10,321 nt of DNA, taken from NCBI GenBank assembly GCA_002328625.1, contig DCVC01000077.1, positions 1 to 10,321 of the forward strand, written 5' to 3'. Source of the stretch: Bacteroidales bacterium UBA2198. Lineage in GTDB: Bacteria; Bacteroidota; Bacteroidia; Bacteroidales; VadinHA17. The position numbers and the translations under genes were made by a program. Numbering within the stretch: the first letter of the stretch is position 1; each line of letters starts with the position of its first letter. This document shows, piece after piece, positions 1 to 7,085 of the stretch. The notes under the pieces are model-generated. The model saw only the letters and a program-made list of their open reading frames with translations. It did not search any database and was not told the DNA's origin.

Positions 1-2096
1 TAAAGGAAGATAAGTTCGGAAGAGATATCAGGCTTGTAAGCGGAAATGTAGCAAGCAGAATATTACCTGTTAAGATTCATGATCTCGATCCCGAGGACAA
101 AACACTTCTTGAAAGTGAATTGGGAGGAGTATTGAGATGTATAGATTTCATTTATAAATCACCAGGTGTCAATCGGCCATTAAGAGTAAATGAAGAGCAT
201 CTTAAGGACAATTTAAACAAGACTTATTATCGTGATCAGATCAATAAGACTGCAAATGCAGTTAAAGAAATAGTAATTGCATTAAAGAAGTATTATTCAC
301 AGGAAGAAGTGGTCACAAAAAAAGCATTCAATCAAATACCTGTATCACCAAAGACCCTCAACAGAAGAACCATTTTATTGTCTCTGTTAATAATGACACT
401 TGCAGTTTTTGGATTTTTGTTTATCCCAAAACTGTTCAAGATAAATGAACAGATTGAAAAGTCCATTGCAGTTCTGCCATTTCATTATCTCAGTGCTGAT
501 ACGGCTCAGGCATACTTCTGCGATGGTATAAGGGAAGAGATCCTGAATCATCTGCAAAAAATCGATGCTTTTTCTGTCCGGTCAAGAACGTCATCAGATC
601 AATACAGAAATAGTCTGAAAAACAGCATTGTTATTGGGAATGAATTGAATGTTCGTTACCTTGTCGAAGGAAGTATTGGGATTGAGCAGAATGAAATAAA
701 AATTTGGGTACAATTAATCGATGCAAAAACTGATGAGCACATCTGGTCAGAAGACTATATTAAAGAAAGGACATCAATATTCGCTCTCCAGAGTGAAATT
801 GCACAAAGAATTGCATCAGAATTAAGGGTTGTACTGACTGCTGATGAATTGCAAAAAATAGACAAAAGACCAACCGAAATACTTGAGGCTTATCAGGCCT
901 ATTTACGTGGTCGATATTATGCCAGGCAACCGCACTTCTCAGTTCGGAACTGGAATCTGGCATTACAAAACTTTCAGAAAGCAGTTGAGATAGATACGGG
1001 ATTTGCGCTGGCGTATGGTGAATTGGCCCATGCTCATTCCAGACTTGTTTATTTAAGGCAGGATCTTTCTGAATCACGTATTAAATCAGCTGATCAGGCA
1101 GCCGCCAGGGCTTTAAAATTAGGCTCTGGTCAACCGGAAGTCCATCTTGCACTCGGATATTATTATTTATATGCATACAGGGATCCTATCCAGGCTCTCA
1201 AGCATTTGGAGATCGCAGAGAAAGGTCTTCCCAAGAATGTTGAGATAATGATCGAGAAGGCTGCAATTATTGTAACCCAGGGCCGATGGGAAGAATATAT
1301 TAATTTGCTCAAAAAGGCAAATCAGCTGAGTCCTAATGATGCTTCTATCCTTACTGACCTGGCAATGGGTCTGTGGTGTACACGTCGCTACAGGGACAAT
1401 CTTGATATATGCAATCAGGCTATATCAGTGGCTCCGGATCACGACTGGCCCTACCTGTTTAAAATATTTGGATATTGGAGCTGGAAAGGTCCGAATAAGG
1501 AGTCGCGGGATGCTTTGACATTTATTGATAGCGAACATGAATGGTATCTTTTTTCAAGGTTCTGGCAGGAAGTTGGCGAGGGTAATTTTAAAGCAGCTCT
1601 TCAACTAATGTCCGATACTTCATTAGATTGGGGCACGCTTAACAAGATGTGGGCTATCCCGCGAGTTATGTTTACTGCTTTTGTTTATGATCACCTGGAT
1701 GAAGCCGACCTGTCACATAACTGTTATAAAAATGCCGTGGAAATATTGGAAAGAAAAATTGCTGACATCCCCGGTGATCCCCGGTATCACAGTACACTTG
1801 GTATGGCGTATGCAGGATTGGGTAAAAAAGAAGAGGCAATGAAAGAAGGTCTTAAGGCGGTGGCCCTGTTACCCGTATCAAAAGATGCAGTATATGGATT
1901 GGGATGTGCATTTGATCTTGCTATTATTTATACTATGCTTGCTGAATTTGATTTGGCTCTCGGTCAGTTGGATCAACTTCTTTCTGTTCCCTCCTGGGTA
2001 TCTCCTGTATGGTTTGAATGGGATATCCGCTTTGATCCTCTGAAAACCCACCCTGGCTATAAAGAGCTGCTCTTAAAATACCCGATAGAGGAATAA
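1..2096 (+). CDS. TolB-like/TPR membrane signalling protein, 5' truncated by window edge (probable TIR-type N-terminus)
   Basis: The frame is open from the left edge (first full codon at 3) to the TAA at 2094-2096, so the gene starts outside the window; the TTG at 120 is internal. Domain order: a soluble N-terminal piece (about 3-300) with the wording 'ILPVKIHDLDPEDK' and 'SPGVNRPLR', which I recall from the end of TIR-like domains in Bacteroidota proteins; one hydrophobic helix at about 369-428 (TILLSLLIMTLAVFGFLF); a TolB/FlgO-like domain at about 462-840 ('IAVLPFHYLS', 'YFCDGIREEIL', 'YLVEGSI', 'HIWSEDY'), as found before TPR arrays in adenylate-cyclase-type and Ser/Thr-kinase-type receptors; then TPR-like helical repeats from about 885 to the end ('FALAYGELAHAHSRL', 'YHSTLGMAYAGLGKKEEAM'). 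The TolB and TPR parts probably lie on the far side of the membrane and mediate protein contacts. No catalytic domain is visible. The family is secure; the TIR assignment is recall plus inference because the start is missing. Confidence 0.8.
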   Translation, partial: KEDKFGRDIRLVSGNVASRILPVKIHDLDPEDKTLLESELGGVLRCIDFIYKSPGVNRPLRVNEEHLKDNLNKTYYRDQINKTANAVKEIVIALKKYYSQEEVVTKKAFNQIPVSPKTLNRRTILLSLLIMTLAVFGFLFIPKLFKINEQIEKSIAVLPFHYLSADTAQAYFCDGIREEILNHLQKIDAFSVRSRTSSDQYRNSLKNSIVIGNELNVRYLVEGSIGIEQNEIKIWVQLIDAKTDEHIWSEDYIKERTSIFALQSEIAQRIASELRVVLTADELQKIDKRPTEILEAYQAYLRGRYYARQPHFSVRNWNLALQNFQKAVEIDTGFALAYGELAHAHSRLVYLRQDLSESRIKSADQAAARALKLGSGQPEVHLALGYYYLYAYRDPIQALKHLEIAEKGLPKNVEIMIEKAAIIVTQGRWEEYINLLKKANQLSPNDASILTDLAMGLWCTRRYRDNLDICNQAISVAPDHDWPYLFKIFGYWSWKGPNKESRDALTFIDSEHEWYLFSRFWQEVGEGNFKAALQLMSDTSLDWGTLNKMWAIPRVMFTAFVYDHLDEADLSHNCYKNAVEILERKIADIPGDPRYHSTLGMAYAGLGKKEEAMKEGLKAVALLPVSKDAVYGLGCAFDLAIIYTMLAEFDLALGQLDQLLSVPSWVSPVWFEWDIRFDPLKTHPGYKELLLKYPIEE

Positions 2097-2561
2097 TCTG
2101 AAAACCATTTCATGACCACATGTAACCATATCAAATTGATCAACAATCTCCTGAGTTAAATCCTTGTTGTTAATATGTTAAGTGTTATCAGACCGGGTAT
2201 TCAAGTTACCAGATAAAAACAATTCATCAATAAATTAAGTGGTTTTTCATTATTTTTTTGAATATTGTACCCTTCTCACAACTTGAAAGTTTAGTCATAT
2301 CACAAAATCTGATCTTTCCTTGACATTAATAAGAAGATAAAGTAAATTTGATATTGAACTAAACCGACAAAAGACAGGATTATATTACAGATAATGTATA
2401 ATGTCAGGAAACTAAGTAAATTTAATATCTGTTTTTTGTTGACAAACCTCTGATATTAATTCTGAAATTTATTGATGCCTGGTTCCGATTTTCTGAATGA
2501 ATTAGTATGTGCCAATGATTTAAAATTCCCATTTCCTAAAAAAAAGTATAATCTAGCCATT
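2097..2561. other. Non-coding gap with promoter, no gene seen
   Basis: This 465-bp AT-rich stretch separates the TPR protein from the acyl-CoA synthetase. It contains one candidate promoter (2320-2350) and no convincing ORF, RNA or strong hairpin. The reading frame of the synthetase stays open back to a TTG at 2472 and an ATG at 2475, but the extra 30 codons do not look like the conserved start of the family, so I treat them as leader. Confidence 0.6.
2320..2350 (+). promoter_or_regulatory. Candidate Bacteroidota-type promoter for the acyl-CoA synthetase
   Basis: TTG at 2320-2322 (within CTTGACA) is followed after exactly 20 nt by TAAATTTG at 2343-2350, a full match to the Bacteroidota -7 consensus TAnnTTTG. 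Transcription would start near 2357 and leave a leader of about 205 nt before the ATG at 2562. A weaker alternative is TTTG at 2435-2438 with TAATTCTG at 2457-2464 (spacing 18, one mismatch). Confidence 0.45.
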
Positions 2562-4475
2562 ATGAGAACATTAATTGATTTGCTTGAAACCAGTGCTCAG
2601 AAGTACGGGAACAATCCCTATATCTATGAGAAGAGAACCGACAGGTATGAAGCTCTGACATACAGGGAAACCAAAGAGCATGTTTATAAAACAGCAGCGG
2701 GGCTTCTGGCCCTTGGAATACGAAAAGGCGACCGTGTTGCTTTGATCTCCGAATCCCGCACCGACTGGGTAATCAGTGAATTGGGAGTGTTGCATACCGG
2801 AGCTGTTTGTGTCCCCCTTTCTATTTTACTCAAAGAAGGTGCAGATCTGAAATTCAGACTGGAACATTCAGAAACAAGATGGGTAATCGTCTCTGGTAAT
2901 CAGCTAGATAAGATAAATCCTATCAAAAAGAAGCTTAATAAGCTTGAAAAAGTAATTCTCCTTGATCCACGTGTAAGCTATGAAAAAGATGAAATTTTCA
3001 TGGGAGATGTGAGAAACCTTGGTGAAGAATATCTTCAGAATAACCATGATAAATTTCTTGAGATTATCAGTTCAGTTGATCCAGACGATTATGCTAATAT
3101 TTGTTACACATCGGGAACAACTGCAGACCCTAAAGGTATCATCTTATCACACCGGAATTATACTGCAAATATTGAACAAACCCTCTCCCTGATGCCTGTA
3201 CCCGAATGGTGGACCACTCTTCTTATTCTGCCCTGGGATCACTCTTTTGCGCATACTGTCGGTATATACATTATGCTGGCAACAGGTGCCAGCTTTGCTT
3301 CAGTGCAATCAGGTAAATCGTATCTCGACAGCCTGAAAAATATCCCGGGAAATATCAAGGAGATCAGACCCGTTTTTATGCTGAGTGCTCCTGCCCTGGC
3401 AAAAAACCTTCGTAAAGGTATTGAGAAAGGGATCAGAGAAAAGGGTCCCGTAGCAGAATCACTTTTTAAACATGCCATGAGGATCGCATATCGTTACAAT
3501 GGCATAGGATGGGACAGAGGGAAAGGATTTAAAATCTTTCTTAAACCCTTATATAAATTATTTGATGTTATATTGTTTAAAAAAATCAGGACCGGCTTTG
3601 GAGGGAGGCTCAGATTCTTTTTTGGAGGGGCTGCATTACTTGATATTGAACTTCAGCGGTTTTTCTATGCCATAGGCATACCAATGTTGCAAGGTTACGG
3701 TTTATCGGAAGCTTCTCCGGTCATCTCCGGTAACACTGAAAAGAGGCATAAATTAGGATCATCGGGCCATATAGTTAAAAACCTCGACCTTAAAATCTGT
3801 GATGAGGATGGTAATGAATTGCCGGTTGGAGACAAAGGTGAAATAGTTGTACGTGGGGAAAATGTCATGAAAGGATACTGGAAAAACGAAAAGGCAACCA
3901 AAGAGACAATTCGCAACGGATGGCTGCATACCGGCGATATGGGATATGTTGACAATGATGGTTTCCTGTATGTACTTGGAAGATTTAAAAGCCTCTTGAT
4001 CTCAGATGATGGTGAAAAATACAGCCCTGAAGGGATTGAGGAAACTATTACTGACAGATCGCAGTATATAGATCAGCTTATGCTTTACAATAATCAGAAT
4101 AAGTATACGTCTGCTCTGCTTGTACCTAACAAAGAGGCCTTGCTGCGATGGGCAAAAAAGCAGAACATAAGTCTCTCTGATGTTAAAGGGCAGGAGGCAG
4201 TTTTACTTGAAATTGAGTCGGTTATTAATCAGTACAAACAGGGCGGTTTATATGATAACCTTTTCCCTTTCAGGTGGCTGCCTGCAGCAATAGCAATACT
4301 CGACGAACCGTTCTCAATGGATAATGCACTTTTGAATAGTACCGGCAAAATGGTAAGGGGGAAAATTGTTGAATATCACAACGATAAAATAGATTACTTA
4401 TACACTCCTGAAGCCAAGAATATAGTAAACTCACAGAATATCACAGCACTAAGGAAAATTTTCGGTAATAACTGA
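2562..4475 (+). CDS. Long-chain acyl-CoA synthetase (AMP-forming)
   Basis: It activates a fatty acid with ATP to an acyl-adenylate and then forms acyl-CoA; it is probably cytosolic or membrane-associated. The 637 residues from ATG 2562 cover a complete ANL-superfamily enzyme. Visible motifs: phosphate-binding loop YTSGTTADPKG at residues 182-192, 'PWDHSFAHT' after it, adenylate motif GYGLSEASP at 378-386 with the catalytic Glu, 'WLHTGD' with the ribose-binding Asp at about 459, and 'LGRFKSLLISDDGEKYSPEGIEE' region at the hinge to the C-terminal lid. The long lid and the 'GEKYSPE' wording place it with long-chain (FadD15/Faa-like) enzymes rather than acetyl-CoA synthetases. I chose ATG 2562 because 'MRTLIDLLETSAQKYG' is the usual beginning in Bacteroidota homologues; TTG 2472 or ATG 2475 would add a non-conserved extension. 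It has its own candidate promoter and terminator, so it is likely monocistronic. Exact chain-length specificity cannot be read from the sequence. Confidence 0.93.
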   Translation: MRTLIDLLETSAQKYGNNPYIYEKRTDRYEALTYRETKEHVYKTAAGLLALGIRKGDRVALISESRTDWVISELGVLHTGAVCVPLSILLKEGADLKFRLEHSETRWVIVSGNQLDKINPIKKKLNKLEKVILLDPRVSYEKDEIFMGDVRNLGEEYLQNNHDKFLEIISSVDPDDYANICYTSGTTADPKGIILSHRNYTANIEQTLSLMPVPEWWTTLLILPWDHSFAHTVGIYIMLATGASFASVQSGKSYLDSLKNIPGNIKEIRPVFMLSAPALAKNLRKGIEKGIREKGPVAESLFKHAMRIAYRYNGIGWDRGKGFKIFLKPLYKLFDVILFKKIRTGFGGRLRFFFGGAALLDIELQRFFYAIGIPMLQGYGLSEASPVISGNTEKRHKLGSSGHIVKNLDLKICDEDGNELPVGDKGEIVVRGENVMKGYWKNEKATKETIRNGWLHTGDMGYVDNDGFLYVLGRFKSLLISDDGEKYSPEGIEETITDRSQYIDQLMLYNNQNKYTSALLVPNKEALLRWAKKQNISLSDVKGQEAVLLEIESVINQYKQGGLYDNLFPFRWLPAAIAILDEPFSMDNALLNSTGKMVRGKIVEYHNDKIDYLYTPEAKNIVNSQNITALRKIFGNN

Positions 4476-4511
4476 AATTTAAAATAGTCCGATTTTAAAT
4501 TACTTTTTATT
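4476..4511 (+). terminator. Terminator-like AT-only hairpin after the acyl-CoA synthetase
   Basis: A perfect 10-bp inverted repeat, AATTTAAAAT at 4476-4485 and ATTTTAAATT at 4492-4501, encloses the loop AGTCCG and is followed by ACTTTTTATTT. It begins directly after the TGA stop at 4473-4475. The stem has no G-C pairs, so it would be a weak intrinsic terminator; its position supports the call. The T-run merges into the -33 element of the next promoter. Confidence 0.5.
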
Positions 4512-4541
4512 TGCATAATGAACTTTAGTTCACTATCTTTG
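4510..4541 (+). promoter_or_regulatory. Bacteroidota consensus promoter for the ORP-like cluster
   Basis: TTTG at 4510-4513 (-33 element) and TATCTTTG at 4534-4541 (exact match to TAnnTTTG) are separated by 20 nt, the spacing expected for the primary sigma factor of Bacteroidota. The start of transcription would fall near 4548, giving a leader of under 20 nt before the ATG at 4565. No other promoter this good was seen between the downstream genes, so it may drive the whole unit to 8811. Confidence 0.7.
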
Positions 4542-4551
4542 TAGTGAACTA
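4526..4551. promoter_or_regulatory. Palindromic operator around the -7 element
   Basis: TAGTTCACTA (4526-4535) and TAGTGAACTA (4542-4551) are perfect reverse complements with a 6-nt centre, TCTTTG, that is itself most of the -7 promoter element. A third half-site, TGAAC at 4519-4523, forms a smaller palindrome with GTTCA at 4528-4532. A dimer bound here would block RNA polymerase, so repression is the natural reading. The adjacent HTH protein (DUF134) is the obvious candidate ligand, by position only. Confidence 0.6.
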
Positions 4552-4564
4552 TGGATCATAACTT

Positions 4565-5149
4565 ATGTCGCCAAGGCCATTCAGATTACGAAAAATAAGC
4601 AATCCTCCTTCGATTTCAGGATTTAAACCCTATGGAAATAAAAAGAAATCAGGTAAAGATGAAAATGTATTTCTTCACCTGGAAGAATATGAAGCATTGA
4701 GATTATGCGACTTCGAGATGCTTAATCATCACCAGGCATCAGTCTTGATGGCGGTGTCAAGACCAACCCTTACACGTATTTATTCAAAGGCCAGGCAAAA
4801 AATTGCAGAAGCGTTCGTACAGGGAAAAACAATAATTATTGAGGGAGGCAAGATCTATTTCGACAGCGAATGGTATTCATGCAGATCCTGTGGTTGTTTC
4901 TTTAATAATCCTGATAAACAGGAAGAGATAAACGAATGTCCGTTATGCAGCAGCACCAATTTCTATAATTATGAACCTAATGAAGAAGAACCTGTTGAAT
5001 CTATATCACGTTGTACCGATATATGTACTTGCCTTTCGTGTGGTTTTGAAAAACCTCATAGTTTTGGATGCCCCTGTAGATATGAAATTTGCCCTGTCTG
5101 TGGAAAAAACCTGGTAAGGAAAGGAACTCTTCACATTAATAGTTATTAA
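4565..5149 (+). CDS. DUF134/UPF0251 predicted DNA-binding regulator with Cys-rich tail
   Basis: This is likely the transcription regulator of the cluster. The N-terminus 'MSPRPFRLRKI' and the helix-turn-helix at about residues 43-84 ('EALRLCDFEMLNHHQASVLM', 'SRPTLTRIYSKARQKIAEAF') are typical of DUF134, whose HTH resembles sigma-70 region 4; 'GKTIIIEGGKIYF' closes the domain. The tail from about 100 holds 13 cysteines (106, 109, 111, 125, 128, 150, 154, 156, 159, 169, 171, 176, 179), several as CxxC pairs, suggesting one or two zinc ribbons or a metal or redox sensing site. At 194 residues it is longer than the 100-150 I expect for the family. It starts right after the consensus promoter and palindrome, which fits autoregulation, and is followed after 11 nt by a NifX-type gene. 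DUF134 genes frequently neighbour NifX-like genes. Family secure; regulatory role inferred. Confidence 0.88.
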   Translation: MSPRPFRLRKISNPPSISGFKPYGNKKKSGKDENVFLHLEEYEALRLCDFEMLNHHQASVLMAVSRPTLTRIYSKARQKIAEAFVQGKTIIIEGGKIYFDSEWYSCRSCGCFFNNPDKQEEINECPLCSSTNFYNYEPNEEEPVESISRCTDICTCLSCGFEKPHSFGCPCRYEICPVCGKNLVRKGTLHINSY

Positions 5150-5160
5150 ATAATATACCA

Positions 5161-5478
5161 ATGAAAGTAGCAATAACAAGTACAGGCAATAATCTTGAAA
5201 GCAAATTGGATCAACGTTTCGGACGTTGTTCATATTTTGTTATATATGATCTGGAAACAAAGGGAATTGAATTTATTCCTAACCCCAGCAAAGATGTACA
5301 GGAAGGAGCCGGCCCTGCCTCCGTACAACTTATTGCATCGCGAAAGGTGCAAAAAATAATATCGGGTGAATTTGGGATTAAGATCAAGTCACTACTCGAC
5401 AGTCTTAAGATCCAGATGATAGTCCTGAAAGAACCTGAGAAAAAAATAGAAGAGATAATTAAGATGTTAAACAATTAA
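5161..5478 (+). CDS. NifX/NifB-type dinitrogenase Fe-Mo cofactor-binding domain protein
   Basis: This single-domain 105-residue protein belongs to the family (PF02579) of NifX, NafY, the NifB C-terminus and the orange protein ORP, which carry Mo/Fe/Cu-type metal clusters. It opens with beta strand 'MKVAITSTGNNLES' and the diagnostic LDQRFGRC (residues 16-23) with a Cys, then 'YFVIYDLETKGIEFIPNPS' and GAGPASVQLIA (49-59). The usual Gly-Pro motif after the third strand reads 'SGEFGIKIKSLL', so the GPKA-like element is altered. No nifHDK or other nitrogenase gene is in view, so a role outside nitrogen fixation is more likely. It sits 11 nt behind the DUF134 gene and 12 nt before the DUF5320 gene, consistent with one operon. 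Which metal it binds cannot be told from sequence. Confidence 0.88.
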   Translation: MKVAITSTGNNLESKLDQRFGRCSYFVIYDLETKGIEFIPNPSKDVQEGAGPASVQLIASRKVQKIISGEFGIKIKSLLDSLKIQMIVLKEPEKKIEEIIKMLNN

Positions 5479-5490
5479 AATTTAAATGTC

Positions 5491-5676
5491 ATGCCGAGAT
5501 TGGATGGTACAGGACCTTATGGAAAAGGTACAGGAACAGGCCGCGGATTAGGACGCTGCAAAAAAAACCTTAGTAATGATGATGTTGCCAGATTAGGCAA
5601 AGGATTAGGAAAGCGCCACCAAGCCGGTGGAGGCTCTGGACAGGGAAAACGTTTGCAAAGCGGTTTAAAAAAATAA
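5491..5676 (+). CDS. DUF5320-type small Gly-rich protein
   Basis: A 61-residue basic, glycine-rich protein beginning 'MPRLDGTGPYGKGTGTGRGL', the characteristic start of DUF5320 proteins (MPxxDGTGPxGxGxxTGRGxGxC). A single Cys at residue 23 and many Lys/Arg/Gly residues follow; no hydrophobic segment and no predicted fold beyond this. Members of this family are regularly found beside NifX-like and Fe-S MinD-like genes, as here, but have no established function that I know of. A small partner or chaperone of the metal-cluster proteins is conceivable. The ATG at 5491 gives the family start exactly. Confidence 0.8.
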   Translation: MPRLDGTGPYGKGTGTGRGLGRCKKNLSNDDVARLGKGLGKRHQAGGGSGQGKRLQSGLKK

Positions 5677-5699
5677 AATATCTGTAAATATTAAATCTG

Positions 5700-6038
5700 A
5701 TGAAGAAACGTATTGCTGTTCCGTTGGAAAACGGAATATTATGTACTCATTTTGGCCATTGTCAGCAATTTTCAATAATTGAGACAAATAACAATTTGAT
5801 TACCGGGGAAGAATTAGTTACTCCGCCACCACATGAGCCAGGATTGCTGCCCGGATGGCTCGCTGAACAAGGCGTAACGGATGTTATAGCAGGGGGTATG
5901 GGGCATAGAGCTATAAATCTGTTCAATCAACAGAATATCAATGTTTTTGTCGGAGCACCGGCTAAGAGCTCCAAAGAATTGGCCACTGACCTGTTAAATA
6001 ACTCACTGGTTGCCGGAGCTAATTATTGTGATCATTAA
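5700..6038 (+). CDS. Second NifX-like protein, MTH1175 type
   Basis: A 112-residue member of the same cofactor-binding family (PF02579) but of a different subgroup. Visible signatures are FGHC (18-21) in the first loop, PPPHEPG (42-48), AGGMG (64-68) and a C-terminal Cys-Asp-His (110-112), the set seen in archaeal MTH1175-like proteins. His20, Cys21, His45, Cys110 and His112 could form a metal site. It lies 23 nt after the DUF5320 gene. Two distinct NifX-type carriers in one operon suggest separate binding steps or a donor and acceptor pair for a cluster; this is inference. No nitrogenase genes are present, so the name 'nitrogenase cofactor' should be read as a fold label only. Confidence 0.88.
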   Translation: MKKRIAVPLENGILCTHFGHCQQFSIIETNNNLITGEELVTPPPHEPGLLPGWLAEQGVTDVIAGGMGHRAINLFNQQNINVFVGAPAKSSKELATDLLNNSLVAGANYCDH

Positions 6039-6168
6039 TCACAGATGGAGATTAATGCCGGATTGTCCTTGCTTTTTATGCTTTGTAAAATCTTTTAACA
6101 AAACCACTCATAACCGAAGAATTGAATAAGATCTTTAAGTTATATTAACAAAAATTATTATTCTAACC

Positions 6169-6945
6169 ATGATTCTTACAGGAAATGATAAATCAAAGCT
6201 TAATTTAAGTATCGACATTGTGATGTTTATCTTGTTGTTGACCATTGCAGGTATTGGATTCCTTATGAAATATGTCGTAGTTTCAGGTGAAGTAAGAAAT
6301 GTTAAATTTGGCAATCAGGTTGATCTTGAGTTTTTTGGTTTAACAAGACACCAATGGGGATCCATACATCTGATTTTGAGCATATTTTTTCTTGTTCTCC
6401 TGGTTTTACATATCATTTTGCACTGGAAATGCATTATTACGGTTTTTAAAAGTATTTTTCCATCACTTTTATTAAGATATGCAGTTACCGGATTTATTTG
6501 CTTCATGGGTGGAATAACATTAATCTCTCCTTTTATCCTTGAACCGGAAATAGTAGCATTCAAACCACAATACAGGAACAAGCTTAATCATAGAATCTCA
6601 ACAGAATTTGAACTGCCGGCAACGATGGATAAAGAAGTTGTGACTATAGATAAATCTAATGAATCTGAGAAAATCGATCCTTCCTCAAATATTAAGGATA
6701 ATAAAGTTACAACGGTTAATGAAGTGCATCATAATTCGGAGTATAATGAATTTGAAGTTTACGGATATCATACTATTCAATACGTGGCCGACAGATATAA
6801 AGTGCCGGCCGCTCTGATTTGCCACGATCTTAAAATACCCGAAAACCTGTCTGGTGAGAGGCTTGGATGGTTACGAAAAAGATATGCTTTCACAATGACC
6901 GATGTAAGAAGAAGCATTTCCGATTATAAAAACCCTGGCAAATAG
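6169..6945 (+). CDS. DUF4405 integral membrane protein, candidate b-haem protein
   Basis: The 258-residue protein has three clear membrane helices (about residues 14-38, 64-86 and 101-124). The central region 'HQWGSIHLILSIFFLVLLVL' followed by 'HIILHW' is the hallmark of DUF4405 and puts four histidines (61, 67, 81, 85) at the ends of or within helix 2, suitable for binding b-type haem. After a charged, low-complexity linker (about 135-190) comes a soluble domain (about 195-253; 'YGYHTIQYVADRYKVPAALI', 'RLGWLRKRYAFTMTDVRRSI') resembling a small helical module that I recall at the C-terminus of other redox membrane proteins. It is probably an electron-transfer or anchoring partner for the Fe-S ATPases downstream. 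A 130-nt gap precedes it; no strong promoter was seen there. Haem binding is inferred from residues and family. Confidence 0.78.
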   Translation: MILTGNDKSKLNLSIDIVMFILLLTIAGIGFLMKYVVVSGEVRNVKFGNQVDLEFFGLTRHQWGSIHLILSIFFLVLLVLHIILHWKCIITVFKSIFPSLLLRYAVTGFICFMGGITLISPFILEPEIVAFKPQYRNKLNHRISTEFELPATMDKEVVTIDKSNESEKIDPSSNIKDNKVTTVNEVHHNSEYNEFEVYGYHTIQYVADRYKVPAALICHDLKIPENLSGERLGWLRKRYAFTMTDVRRSISDYKNPGK

Positions 6946-7085
6946 TAACGATGATATTCAATTTATCACAATATTAGATAATTTCTCTATGAAGCTTTGG
7001 ATAATAATGTCCGCTTTAGGTAAGAGTCGAAAGCCTGTCTGAAATGGTTTAGTGATGAAATGATGCTGAAAGAATCACTCCCTGT
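6946..7085 (+). other. Gap with possible decayed NifX-like N-terminus
   Basis: This 140-nt gap inside an otherwise tight cluster holds a short ORF at 6990-7043 reading 'MKLWIIMSALGKSRKPV', which resembles the first strand and loop of NifX-type proteins. A one-base shift at about 7025 continues as 'ESKACLKWFSDEMMLKESLPV' to a stop at the next gene's start. It may be a broken third cofactor-binding gene, but the similarity is short and rests on eye alignment to the gene at 5161. No hairpin or promoter of note was found. Confidence 0.2.

Noticed and set aside
120..122. TTG at 120 as true start of the first gene
   Set aside because: The frame is open to the window edge and the residues before it are part of the same conserved segment.
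2472..2561. Upstream TTG/ATG start for the acyl-CoA synthetase adding 30 residues
   Set aside because: The added residues look unlike the family's conserved start, and 'MRTLIDLLE' at 2562 is the usual beginning; the ATG at 2475 also lies right at the weak alternative promoter.
4551..4598. Small out-of-frame ORF starting at ATG 4551 in the leader of the DUF134 gene
   Set aside because: Its start falls within a few bases of the predicted transcription start and inside the operator arm; no sign of coding.
6028..6042. GTGAT-ATCAC palindrome at the end of the second NifX-like gene
   Set aside because: Mostly coding sequence for the conserved Cys-Asp-His end, short stem, no T-run.
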